Below, one piece after another: positions 45,741-57,188 of a DNA stretch of 64,000 nucleotides. Origin of the DNA: Polydactylus sextarius. Its lineage: Eukaryota > Chordata > Actinopteri > Polynemidae. A program made the position numbers and the translations under genes. Below the pieces are notes generated by a model. That model did no database searches. It had not been told where the DNA came from and saw only the letters and a program-made list of their open reading frames with translations. How positions within the stretch are numbered: position 1 is the stretch's first letter; the number at the start of each line of letters is the position of its first letter. The stretch lies in NCBI GenBank assembly GCA_016801845.1, contig CM028931.1, positions 15,938,305-16,002,304 on the forward strand, written 5' to 3'.

Positions 45741-46432
45741 ACATTCGTGGTACCCAGAGGTTAGATTGTAGCTTTGACTTTGAATTTGTCAACGTTTTCA
45801 TTTATCTTATGAAACATCTCAACAATTCAGCTCGTCAGTTTGTTGATTTTGACTTTTCCTTTGGTGCCACTAATGGGGTCAAAGTAGGTAATGACGTTCA
45901 TGGTTCCCAGGAGATGAATTGTTAACAGTTGTATGATTTAAAGACTTTTTGATAGCATCATTGGGGTCAAAGTCCTTGTTTATTTTGTGTCGTCTCTCAA
46001 TCGTAAAAAAGGGATTGGCACAAAATTTGGTAAAGATGTTTATGGTGCCCAGAGGATGAACTGTAATCATTTTTTATTATTCCTTCATTTGATCTTTGGT
46101 GGCATCTTTGGGGTCAAAGTCTTCATTCATCTTGCGACGTAGCTCAAGATCCTCAAGGGTGATCGGTGCAAAAGTTGGTAAATGTTCTTGGTTCCCAGAT
46201 GTCAGATTTTTGAAGATGTCTTTGGTGCTACCAGTGGGGTCAAAATTGTTAATTATCCTGGAAGCATTTAGTCAGATTTGGTGTAGATATTCACGGTACC
46301 CAGAAGATGAGTCTTACAGAGTTCTGCTGTTGTGCACTATGATGTTGACCAGTTTTATGTCTTGGCAACTGTTGCATGGATTGTAATTAAATTTTGTGGT
46401 GCCTGGAGGACGGATTGTAATTGGTTTAAATT
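45741..46432. repeat. CCCAGAGGATGAA-type tandem repeat (block 2, intronic)
   Basis: Cores near 45,748, 45,900, 46,041, 46,190, 46,294 and 46,398, spaced about 100-150 bp, separated by TTTGGTGCCACTAATGGGGT and TCAAAGT-like strings. It begins only about 25 bp after the lhfpl2 donor site. Confidence 0.85.
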
Positions 46433-48404
46433 GTTTTGACTGGTCTAAAGCAGGATTACTGCCTGTCAGACTTGCTGAGTGAGGAAAAGCACAAAGTGTC
46501 ACTGAGTAAATACCTTTAAGGTTTTAAAGGTTTGTAGGAGGACTATGAGAGGTGACCTTTTCTCAGAACGCGAGCCAGCAGGAAGTACGTGCGCCGTTAT
46601 CACCACGTTGGAGCGACATCACCCCGACCACCTTGCGGCTGTTGACAACAACTTTAAAACGTTTAATTTCGCAGCGTGGTCAGATAACACAAGGTCTCGC
46701 AAAAAAACTAACCTGACTTTCAGTCCCACCCATGGATGTGGCTGCAACCACAAATTTCAGCACACACCTCCGAGACCAGACCTTAAACTTAAACTACATC
46801 AACACCACACTTCAAATCAGCTTGCTCTTATTTCCATGTATTTTTCTTTTTTAAAGTTAAAGCGTGAGAGTACAACACAAGGTTAAAGTGTTGAGTCTGG
46901 CTTGATCTCATGACGATGGACGGATTGAAGCTGTCTCAGGTCACATAAACTCTCATTGTTTCTGTTTATTCCTGTGGAATCCACCGTTTATCAAGGTAAA
47001 TGAAAAGTTACGCTCCCAGCTGAACACATTCATTACGGAGCGCCACAACTCCCACTGCTTGAATTATGTGTTTGATTCTCCTGGAGCCTTTGGTGAACTT
47101 TTTTATCCAAGCAGTCACAAGGTTTTTTTTTTTTTTTTTTTTTAATTTAAGTCACGGTGGCTTCTGTCAATCCGCAGCAGCTGCGACTCCAAATATTTAC
47201 CTTTTCTGACATTTGATCGGTCATGGAAAAAAAAAAAAAAAAAAAATGTGGCCGAACGCGCACGCGTATCTGGGTTTTGCAGGTTTTAAGAGCAGGAGGG
47301 TGTGTTTGCTACGTCTCGTCTTGAGCGTCTGCGTCTGAGGCCAGATCCCGAGCCACTTTGACTCACTGTGGTGAGTTATGGAAGGGAGGAGGCCATGAGA
47401 TCATGCTCGCCGGACCTCCTCTTCTCTTCACAGGCCTGCAAACTCAGGATTCTTGTCTCTCTGGTGATTATGGCCGCCCTCCTCCTCCCCCCTGGACACA
47501 CAGTTGTTTATTTGGTGCTGGTCCAAATGGAGAAAAGGTGGGCGTGTGGTGAAGGGACATGGAGGAAGAGGCGCCTGGCTCTTTTGAGCCCCGTTTGACC
47601 TGAACCGCGGCTTCAGTCGAGCCTCTGAGGCCTGAAATAACCTGGTTTAGCTCAGATTTGTACTTGTGCTTGAAATAAATTCATCAGTTGTCAAGAGATT
47701 TTGCAGAACTGGCCCCGTAATAAATGAGGTTTAGGCAATTGTTGGCGAAGTTGCAAATCAACAAGAAGGACTCCTTTAAAGGGAAGCTTTGTACTTTCGT
47801 GTGATTTTTTTTCCTTCCCCATCGAGGTTATGAAGTACTTTAATTAGTCAGGAAGTTAATCGTCTGGATTTGCCAGAATTCAGACATTCCTTATTGTTTA
47901 TTTCATACCAAAACAGTTTCCTAACTGAATTTCCAGAAAATGAGGGCGATTTTAAGGAAAGTTTAAAAAGCATTGCATAACAGAAAATCTTTTAAGTTGC
48001 AAACAATGACCAATCAAACGAAAAAAACGATCAAAGTCCGACCTTAGTTAACGTAACGTAAAGTCTTCAGTCGTTTTAGTCGCTTGTTTATCGCAGATAT
48101 TCATCTTCAGTTTGTGCTGAAGAGTGAAAAGCGGCGGTTAAACCGGCCGTCACCACAGCTACTGTTCAATATATAATCAGACCAGTAGCACATTCTTTGT
48201 GGTCACAATCAATATTGACATTCAATAGCCGAGGGTTTCCCACAGGAATATAATTAGCGGATGTGGTAAAAGTAACTGTTTGTTTTTATTCTTATTAAAC
48301 TTAACAAGCACAGTGCTTCGTTAAATTTCAAAATCAGCTTAACTTCAACAATATAACAATGATAAATCAACATTTCTGATGCATCTCCCTGTGTGATTTG
48401 TGGA

Positions 48405-49030
48405 AACGTTGGTGGAAATGATGCTCATTGTTCCCAGAGGATGAATATGAATCTGTTTTGTGGTCCAAAGACTTTATCCTTGGTGGCGCCAGTGGAGTCA
48501 TAGTTCTTGTTTATTTTGTGACGTATCGTAAAATCTCCCAGAGGAATTGGTGCAATAGTTGGTAAAGATGTTCATAGTTCCCAGAGGATCAGTTTGTTTA
48601 TGATCCTACAACTTCCTTTTCTGCAGCCAGGGGAGGGTCAAAGTCTTTGTTTATCTTGTGACGTATCTTAAAATCTATTGGTGTAAACATTGGTTAAGAT
48701 ATTCATGGATCCCAGAGGATGAACTGTAGTAAGTTTTGTGATTCTCTGACTTGATCTTTGGTGGCCCCATTGGGGTCAAAGTCTTCGTTCATCTAGTGAC
48801 GTAGCTCAAAATCTCCCTGAGCTGAGGTGTAAACATTGGTTAAGATATTCATGGTGCCCAGAGGATGGATTGTAATGAATTGTGTGGTCCAAGACTTTGT
48901 CGTTGGTGGCACCAGTGAGGTCGTAGCTCTTTATGTTGTTCATCTTGTGACGTAGCTCAAAATCACCCAGAGGAACTGGAGCAAAAGTTGGTAAAGATGT
49001 TCATGGTTCCCAGGGGATCAGTCTAATACA
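48405..49030. repeat. CCCAGAGGATGAA-type tandem repeat (block 3, intronic)
   Basis: Cores near 48,435, 48,579, 48,710, 48,857 and 49,009, spaced about 130-150 bp. Better preserved than block 1, with recurrent TTTTGTGACGTATC, AAAATCTCCC and GGTGGCNCCAGTGGGGTC strings. Confidence 0.87.
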
Positions 49031-50859
49031 TTGGTTGGACGTTTCTTTTCTGTTTTGACTCTTTCCTTTGAGGCGTTTCACAAGTTATGACCAAAATAAG
49101 AACAGTTTTCACTTCAAAGATGAAATATGAAGCTCAGTTTTGGATGATCCGATCGGTTGATCGATCCGCCAGAAGACACATTATTGATGACGGCTGAGTA
49201 TTTGAATGAAACGTTGAGGAACATTGAACATTTTGGACAAAAAAGACAAAGCTGTCGCTGTAAATGTTGATCGATCACAACCGACGTTGTTGTAAAAAAA
49301 AAAAAACTAAAAAAAAACATTGAAGCTCTGTGAGGTTGTGAGACGTGACGACGGTAATGAAAGTGAGGAAATGCACCGCTGAGTCTCCTCATTGTGAAGA
49401 GGAAGAGGAAAGGGGGCGAGTGGAGCTTCAAACAGCTGAGGAGGCGGCGTTGGTGTTGTTGTTGGTGATGAGGTGGTTCCCTTCACTCATTTCCCAGCAT
49501 GCCACTTGTCTGACATCCATCAGCGTCGGCTGCTGATCGTTCGTTTCGGGTTCGGCGTTAATCGTCTGGTGCACGAGCGTCTTTTCCACGAAGCCCGTGA
49601 ATGATATCACTCTCGCTGATAGCCGCCACCAGCACTACCACACCGACTTCCTACTAATCATTATTTCCACAGCGCTTGCCGACCCTCCGGTAATGAGAAA
49701 ACTGGAGCCAGACGGCAGATGTTTGGGGAAGTGATTGACCTCAGATGGGAAGATTGTGATGCCGTTGCCAGAGATGGTCACGTCATCTCGTCTGGAGGAA
49801 CTCCAGACCCTGTTAACCTCGTCTTCGCTTCGCTGATGTCACTTTTTCTTAGATTTTCTCAGGTTCGAGTTGAGGCTCGGGTAGTTTTTTTTACGATTTG
49901 AGCCGAAGTTGATCGCATTGAGCAAACAGACTTTTGTCGACGGGGGTCGGTCGACATTTTCAGCCTTTTTTTTTTTTTTTTTTTTGCTCGAGCATCTTCG
50001 TCGGATGCTTTTACTACCTGTCGTAAACTTTCCTCTTCCCGGCCGATGAGTCACGTAGTGCGACTAAGCTCAGGGCTGGAAGTGATGACAAAAAAAAAAA
50101 AAAAAACAGAACGAAACAAAACAGACACCTTTACAGGAATTAAAGCACATGACTGACGAGAGATAACGTAGAGCGAAGAGGCGTCGTGACAGGAATCCCC
50201 CTTATCAGCTTTTGCAGGAAATCTGTGTTTACATCTGTTTGGTAACCAGAGCAAACACACTCGCGTCGATACATTTATCATCTCGCTTACGACCTTTAAA
50301 CTTTTAACTAATCAGGAAACCGTCAACTCGCTGCGATCGGATTTACGTGGATTCGACGCAGAGATGTGTGGACAAAACACATAAAAAAGATCAACTCAGT
50401 CCTTCGATCGTGTCTTTTTTTATTCCTGGAAAGACTTGTAGAAATATTTCTTGGGAGTTCAAGACCTGCTGTGGTGTGTGACAAGGTGGAGGCCGCGGGG
50501 AGGGAGGGTGGAGGTTAGAGGGGATAAAGGTGGAGCTGGTCGGTTGATTGATGGTGGAGAATTGACAGGTTTGGAAGTTAAAAGAGACAAGAGGAGGGTG
50601 GAGTAGCAGCGGGATATTAGGTTATAAGGTCTTAGGTCTTTTTTTTTTGGGAGGTGGAGGGGGGGTCTTAGGAGGGGTGGAGTTGGGAATTAAAACCATG
50701 CATTCAATCCATCACTGAAGCCGGCCTGGACGTCAGGGCAATGCAGCAACATGTGGAAAGAATTTATGACCTAGTTTTCATTTCCTTGTTTAATACGATA
50801 TTGGTGCTCGAAGAGCGAGACGGAGAGAGAGAGATTAGTTAGAGAAAGTTTCACCTCCA

Positions 50860-50894
<35 letters not shown>

Positions 50895-51620
50895 CGGCCA
50901 GACTTGCTCTTCGGAGACAAGTGAAAACATTAGATCTCGCTTCATTTATTGCCTGTAAATTTTATTATTGGAAATGTTTCCTTGCCGAGCTTTGATTGGC
51001 GGCAGGGCCCCTCGTCTGGCCAGCTGACTGATCTGATCCTTAGAAGGTATCAGGTCTTAAATTTCGAGGATAGAAAGGTTTTGAATATTTTCCCCCCGTC
51101 TGTTGTAAACACTCACACGAGTTATAACTAGTGGCCGTCGGAGGAAACGGTCGCCAGAGAACATTTATTTTAGCGTATTTTATGTTTGAATTAGTTGATC
51201 CAGACGGCACTGATCTGGATCCAGACTTGATGGTAACACTGTCGGGCCAGACCAGACCGGGTCAGGGCCACCTAGATGCTAGTGTCCCAGGTCTAGCCCC
51301 AAGATTGTCGGGCCACCAGCCTCCAGATCACCCTTTGGCCAGGATGGGAGGTTCAAGCACGTTCAAGTTAGTTTGCTAACTGCCGCTAGCATAGCTTATA
51401 CTGCGTATACTGTCTCCACACCCACAGCAACTGGTTGACTCCACCTTAACGTTGACGCCGCCTCTAGCTTCTCTCTGACCCAACATGGACCAACGTTTTA
51501 GTCGGGCTACAAATCTGGAGCTAGCGACCCCGACGTGGCACCAGTTAGCACCGGCTCCAGACGCGTGAAAGCAGTTAGCTCCCGTTAGCTCGGCTTTGTC
51601 CCGACGAATGAGGTTCAAAA

Positions 51621-51955
51621 GGCTACAAATGAGGTTTTTGTACCTCTAGTTTGGGACATATAGAAGCCGTAGATTCTCCTGAAACTTTGGCCAAAATTGG
51701 ACCTTAACAGTTTCTATCTGGGTATTTTTGGCTGCTACCCAGATAGTAACGATTGTGGCTGTAGCCTTGCAGACATTTGGCGTTTTTCGGGTTAAATTTG
51801 TCACCGAAGAAGCAGAATCCGACTATTTTCAGATCAGTTTTGTCTACGTTTTGTAGTTGAATAGTTAGTTTTGGCGTCATTTTGATTTATTTTGCATCTC
51901 GTCGTATAGAGGCCGTACATCCTCCTGAAACTTCTCGCGATGCGCCTCATAGTGA
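51621..51955. mobile_element. R3 interspersed repeat, double fragment
   Basis: Two R3 segments lie in tandem: CCTCTAGTTTGGGACATATA...CTGAAACTTTGGCCAAAATT, then GTAGCCTTGCAGACATTTGG...TAGTTGAATAGTTAGTTTTG...CTGAAACTTCTCGC. Both are decayed. Confidence 0.55.
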
Positions 51956-52565
51956 TTTTGCTTTCTATAATCAAGGGATTATTCTTAAATGCAGTTTGAA
52001 ATAAGGAGATTTGTAAGAAAGTGTGTTGAAGTAGCTTCAGAGCTGTAGAAGTGGGTCATTGTATCACAGGAAGTCAGGACACAGGACGGTGGTGGGGGAA
52101 GCACCGACGGCCTCTTCCTGTTGTTGTCGTCCGTCCGTCGTACGTTGACCCGACGAGGTCGTGTGCCAAGATTCGGCTTTTTGCTGCTGCCGCTCCGAAG
52201 CCCCGGCTCTCATTGTCTTCGGTCACGTTTCAGACGGTCAGCAGGAAATCAGCAAATTTTTTTTTTTTTCATCCTGATCGGACGCTTTGAATGCCAGGAT
52301 GGCACTTTGGAAGGAAATGTTTTCTGTTGTGTTCAGAGGGTCATTATTAACAAAACATGAAGAATGTTTGATTTATTGTGAGACTTTTCTGTTGGACGGT
52401 GACATTAACTACTGGACTGACTAAATATTGATGGTCAATCTGAATCAGAACAAGTTTCAGAACATATGGGGGCTTTTGGGTAAAATAAAAATGAAATACC
52501 TTCTTTAGAGCTTGATTTGTCTTTTCAGGGCTACTGTAGAAAAACGTCCAACTCAGTGTTGAAAT

Positions 52566-53506
52566 AAACTTGAAGTGATGGTTCAGAGTAACATGAACCC
52601 AGGGTCTATTTCAACTCCCCCTCGAGATATTTTACGTTGGTTGAAGTAATATCGAGTTTGACCGTCTTTTGTTTCCACAACCAAATAGTTAACAATGAAA
52701 GTAAATGGGGCAGCCAGCCAAACGTATCTAAATTGTCATTTTTTAAGATAATTTTACCGAAGTACTGATAACTCAGTGAGCCAACCGAGAGTTTATTAAA
52801 AGCACTGTTTTACAAGACTTACCCAGCATCTTGTTTTCATAACAACTGCTGATTAAGGGTGTTCCAGATCAGCAGATTCATCATTTTCTCACTCTTCACA
52901 GACACAAGGGCCTGTTGTTCAAGTGCCAACGGAGACAGATGGAGATTTATTTTATTTATCTTTAGTGGAAAAAAACACAACTCCCTCTCAAGAGATATTA
53001 AACATTGGTTGAAGTCATATCCAGTTTGACCGCCTTTTGTTTTCACAACCAAATAGTTAACAATGAAAGTAAATGGGGCAGCCAGCCAAACGTATCTAAA
53101 TTGTCATTTTTTAACCACTAATAAAGCTCAAAATATCACTTCACTTCAGCAGTAGCATGAATAGGGTCCCTACACATAAACTGAAGTACTGATAACTTAG
53201 TAAGTGAACCGAGAGTTTATTAAAAACACTGTTTTGCAAGACTTATCCAATGTCTTTATCATAAAAAGATGTTTTTCCAGATCAGCAGATTTGTCGTTTG
53301 TTTAATAAACTCTCAGTACTTTGGTAAAATTGTCATAAAAAATGACAATTTAGATATGTTTGGCTGGCTGCCCCATTTACTTTCATTGTTAACTATTTGG
53401 TTGTGAAAACAAAAGACGGTCAAACTCGATATTACTTCAACCAACGTAAAATATCTCTGCAGGGGGCGTTTAAATTTGATTACTCTGGACCGTCACTTTA
53501 AATCAC
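52566..53506. mobile_element. FB1 composite with both termini, intronic
   Basis: Left terminus AAGTGATGGTTCAGAGTAAC near 52,571 and right terminus TACTCTGGACCGTCACTTTA near 53,482-53,501. Between them lie a left arm, a half hairpin (52,860-52,920), a second complete left arm (about 52,980-53,230), a broken hairpin (53,275-53,300) and a right arm. At about 940 bp it is the longest copy. It ends about 210 bp before the acceptor of the last lhfpl2 exon. Confidence 0.87.
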
Positions 53507-53717
53507 AACCATAAAGACGACATTTGTACTCGTCTGATTTTGTTGGAACAACAAAACAATTTGAGTTTTTTTTTTTTTTTGTCTCGGTTCCATGTCATAT
53601 TTTACAGTGTAATGGTCTCAACAGCCTCTAGGAGCTGCCGCGTGCAGCTGTTTTAACAAACTACCACCATTTGACCTAATTCTTCATGTTTCCTCCTCCT
53701 CCTCTTTGTTGTTGCAG

Positions 53718-53974
53718 GTCTGTTTCTGATCCTGGGTCTGATGCTGTATCCCGCTGGCTGGGGTTCAGACAAGGTCCAGCTGTACTGCGGTCTGGACGCG
53801 GCTCCGTACCGAGCCGGTCTCTGCTCCATGGGCTGGGCCTTCTACACGGCAATGGGCGGCACCGTGCTCACCTTCGTCTGCGCCGTCTTCTCGGCGCAGG
53901 CCGAGATCGCCACGTCCAGCGACAAAGTCCAGGAGGAGATCGAGGAAGGAAAGAGCCTGATCTGCCTCCTCTGA
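53718..53974 (+). CDS. lhfpl2: LHFPL2 tetraspan protein, coding exon B (residues 141-225, stop)
   Basis: Last coding exon. The acceptor TTGTTGTTGCAG precedes GT|CTG TTT CTG, so the phase matches exon A exactly. It encodes the rest of TM3 (LFLILGLMLYPAGWG, up to about residue 156), the second extracellular loop with Cys164 and Cys176, then TM4 (about 178-201: GWAFYTAMGGTVLTFVCAVF). The cytoplasmic tail SAQAEIATSSDKVQEEIEEG ends in ICLL. The tail and TM4 are the most recognisable LHFPL2 signature. TGA is at 53,972-53,974. Total length is 225 residues, close to the usual ~228 for vertebrate LHFPL2; there is no frameshift or missing key cysteine. Likely active at plasma or intracellular membranes. 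Confidence 0.97.
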
Positions 53975-54531
53975 GGGCTCAGATACTTTTAAATCCGATC
54001 GTTGGAGGGGGAAAAAAAAAAAAAGACGAAGAAGAAGAAGAAATGAGGCAGGAATGAGAACGATCAGCTCCTGCTCTCCTGCCTCCGGCTCGTGAAAAAC
54101 CGAGGCCCCTGCATTGTTTACCACTAAAACTGACTCTTATTGTTGTGTCTACGTTTTTGAGTGTGTGTGTGTTTACGTGGGAGAGAAATCTACAAGTGCC
54201 AAGTTTTTTTTTTTTTTTTTTTTCCCTCATTGTTTCGTCTTTGTCTTTCTGCCACTAGAGGTGCTGTGTTTGTGTTGTTGTATTCACGTGTCAACCTCCC
54301 GCCCACACACTCCTCCCCCTCCCCGCGTGGCCGAAGCTTCGCGTCGCCGCCACGTTCTCTGTAAATACGTGTGATTATATATATTTTGTACATAGTTATT
54401 AGATCGCAGAATGATGGTGGTCAGCTTTGATCCGGGCTGAGTTGGTGAAGTCACTCTTGCCTTAAGAGAGAAAGAACGAAAAATACAAAAAAATTAATAA
54501 ATAACTTTAAAAAAAAAAAAAAAAAAAAAAA
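53975..54531 (+). promoter_or_regulatory. lhfpl2: lhfpl2 3' UTR, proximal part
   Basis: Follows the stop directly. It contains a GAA run (54,028-54,042), a T22 run near 54,204, a Pumilio-type TGTAAATA at 54,360-54,367, ATTATATATATTTTGTACAT near 54,372, and a polyadenylation signal AATAAA at 54,496-54,501 followed within 8 bp by a run of 23 As. A second AATAAA at 56,026-56,031 could end a longer transcript that would include FB2 copy 2. Which one is used is not visible. Confidence 0.6.
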
Positions 54532-54589
54532 GCAAAACACTGGTGTTTCTGTCGCCAGGTTCTGTTAATTGTTTGCCACGTGTGAGTAT

Positions 54590-55557
54590 TAAAGGAGAAC
54601 GTTGGTATAAAACGAATTTAGGTTTGTTAAAACACGATAACCGGTTGTTATGTTGCTGAGGAGCTAAACTACTTTAGCCTGTTTCATTACGAACATTGTT
54701 ATTTTCATCGTTCTCACCATGCTAGTGATTGGGGCACCAAGTTAGCTTGAAGACGTCGCTACTTTAAACCATTAAAACTGATCAAAGTAGCTTCACACTT
54801 CCTTGTTGATATAACAAGGAGACATAGTGGTAGTTTAACCGACCTGATATTGGCATAATTATCTAATATCTGTCAGGATCGTTATCGGTTTAATGAAAAC
54901 CCGATAACGTAACGTCAAATGTGCTGGAATAAATACTCGTGCGATTGATGACCTCATCAACCCGCGACAATTAGAGCGTGTGATGTGAACTAAAATAAGT
55001 TGTAGGGAAAAACGTCTGCATGTATCGGTATCGCTTGATATCGGGATCGGAAATTAAGTGTTCGGACGATATCGGCAACAAAAAAAGTCGATATCAGACA
55101 TCCCTAATTTTAAACCATTAAAACAGATCAAAGCAGCTCCACACTTCCTGGCTGCTGTAACAAGGATCCTGGTTTAAAACGAGGCAGTGAGAAGTTTATC
55201 GTTTATTAAAAAGACTTTTTTTCCGGTAGTTTAAGATATCGAACACGAACCAATAGGAGGAGAGATGGTACAAATTAATATGATGCAAATGCATTGATTT
55301 CATCTGTTAGTGACAATATCTGGTTATTGTCTACAAGGGAATGAATTCATTTGTACCATCTCCTCCTGTTCTGACCGTTAGTTCGTGTTCGTTAATATGC
55401 GAAAATATCGCAAACTCCCGCTAGGTCCGACCTGTAAAAAATAATTTAACATATTTTAAAGTGTTGGCTAGCGTAGTTTATCTCCTTAGCAAACATAACA
55501 GCTGGTTATCATGTTTTAACAAATTTAAAGTTCATTTTACGCCGATTTTCTCCTTTA
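54590..55557. mobile_element. FB2 foldback element, copy 2 (inverted relative to copy 1)
   Basis: Starts TAAAGGAGAACG and ends TTTTCTCCTTTA. It carries the same arms as copy 1 (CACGATAACCGGTTGTTATG, CATGCTAGTGATTGGGGCA, ACAAGGATCCTGG). The ATCGATATCGG-rich insert, here about 54,850-55,112 ending GACATCCCTAATTTT, lies on the opposite side, so the two elements are in opposite orientation. Confidence 0.88.
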
Positions 55558-56349
55558 ACTCAACAAGGGAACCACTACACAGTCGGAATAAACTACTCAC
55601 AGAAATAAAAGGCCTTTAGCTCAGAGTGGATGTCCTTTAAGAAGCTTACAGAATGTACTGTTATAATGAATGATTCATGTGTTGTTGTTGTTGTTGTTGT
55701 CGTCGCGGACCCTTGAAATGTATATGAAACACAGACCGCACGAGGACGAGCACAGGAAGGTCTGCTGTCGCCTTTTTTTTTTTTTTTTCCTTAATTTTAT
55801 TTTATTAAAATGAAGCGATGAAGCTGAAAACATGTCGTCCCCGTAATCCGTGCACAGAGACTCTTTTTTTTTTTTTTTTTTTTTTTTTTACCTAAAATGT
55901 TAATGAAGTATTTTTCGCTTTGTCGCTAGTAGTGATGATGATGATGATGATGTCTGGTTTCAGGGAAGTCTGTTGAGTCATAGATAGTGTGTTTTCTATC
56001 TGTTCTCATTTGTTTCTGCCAAACGAATAAAGAGAAGGGAAAAGGAAAGAAAAAAAATCAAAGTTTGGTTTCAGTTTTGTGGAGGGAAGGAAGGAGGGAG
56101 CAGCCGACCTCGGTTCGGCCCTTGAGGTGGGGGCGGGAGCGTTTTCCAGCCAGCGGGTGATCAGTTTTTCCACTGATGCAGAACTGAACTTTCTCTCTCC
56201 GTCTCTGAGTGTTTGTGCTTCATATAATCACTGGTAGAAAGTAACCGGCTACTTTTACTTAACTACACTTCACTTCTACTTTTACGTGAACGTTTCAAAT
56301 TAATGCAACTTGGTACAGAAACGAAACGAAACGATGAGAAGAAAAAGGC
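55558..56349 (+). other. Possible distal 3' UTR of lhfpl2, then unassigned
   Basis: Holds GTT repeats (55,681-55,701), T-tracts near 55,771 and 55,866, a GAT repeat (55,932-55,951) and AATAAA at 56,026-56,031 after TTCTGCCAAACG. Beyond about 56,060 nothing is recognised. Confidence 0.35.
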
Positions 56350-57188
56350 TGAGACACAACAGTCTGTAGTCCAGCTTCTCTCTTTGTAGCTCTTTGTGTT
56401 TTGTCTTGTCTCATTGTAGTTGTTTTGTGTATCTTTGCATCATCTTGTTTTAAATTTTGTCTCTTTGTGGCTGTTTTATGAATCTTTGCATCTTTCTGTC
56501 GCTGTTTTTCATCTCTTCGTGTCTGTTTTTTTTTTTTGTATCTTTGTGTCTTTTGTGTATCTTTGCAGCCTCCTGTTAAGCTCTGTCAGTTTTGTCTTGT
56601 CTCTTTGTGTCTTTGTAGCTCTTTCTGTTTGTTGTGTATCTTTGCATCATCCTGTTTTAAAACCTGTCTCTTTGTGGTTGTTTTTGTGAATCTTTGCATC
56701 TTTCTGTAGCTGCTTTACGTCTCTTCGTGTCTGTTTTTTGTGTCTTTGTGTAGCAATTTCTGTTTGTCTTGTGTATCTTTGCATCATCTTGTTTTAAATT
56801 CTGTCTCTTTGTGGTTGTTTTGTGTGTTTTTTGTGGCTGTTTTATGAATCTTTGCATCTTTCTGTCGCTGTTTTTCGTCTCTTCGTGTCTGTTTTTTTTT
56901 TTGTATCTTTGTGTCTTTTTGTATCTTTGTAGCATCTTGTGTTAAACTCTGTCTGTTTTGTCTCTGTTGCTCTTTTACGTCTCTTTATGTTGGTTTTTGT
57001 GTCTTTATTGTTGGTCTGTGTCTCTTTGTGTCTGTTTTGTGAATCTTTGCGGCGAATTAGTTTGTTGTCTGTATCTTTGAGTCTCTTTTCTGTCTGTTTT
57101 GTGTCTTTTAGCGTTTTCCATCTGCCCGTCTGTTTCGCTAACTAGCCTCTTGTTGTCATTTGTCTCCGGTCACTTTCGTGTCTCTTTC
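56350..57188. repeat. Degenerate TCTCTTTGTGTCTGTTTTG repeat
   Basis: Tandem, imperfect ~20-bp and longer units built from TGTATCTTTGCATCATCCTG, TCTTTGTGGTTGTTTTGTG and TCTCTTCGTGTCTGTTTT strings. A ~230 bp block recurs (about 56,430-56,640, 56,640-56,770 and 56,780-56,940). The long Val/Phe/Leu/Ser frames are repeat translations. Confidence 0.88.

Larger units (their letters stand above)
45719..53717 (+). other. lhfpl2: lhfpl2 coding intron (7,999 bp)
   Basis: GT at 45,719-45,720 and AG at 53,716-53,717, with a pyrimidine-rich TTTCCTCCTCCTCCTCTTTG before the acceptor. Removing it restores Gly141 (G|GT) and an uninterrupted 225-codon frame. The intron holds two CCCAGAGGATGAA-type blocks, an R3 fragment and an FB1 composite. 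Stretches 46,431-48,404 and 49,031-51,620 contain only homopolymers (T near 47,123, A near 47,227, T near 49,965, A near 50,088, T near 50,865) and short domain-free frames. Confidence 0.9.

Noticed and set aside
45172..45801. 209-codon minus-strand frame
   Set aside because: Antisense shadow of lhfpl2 exon A plus a poly-Lys run from the T-tract.
53765..54124. 119-codon minus-strand frame
   Set aside because: Antisense shadow of lhfpl2 exon B and its 3' UTR.
56420..57145. Hydrophobic Val/Phe/Leu/Ser frames resembling membrane proteins
   Set aside because: They translate a degenerate TCTTTGTG repeat; hydrophobicity reflects T-richness.
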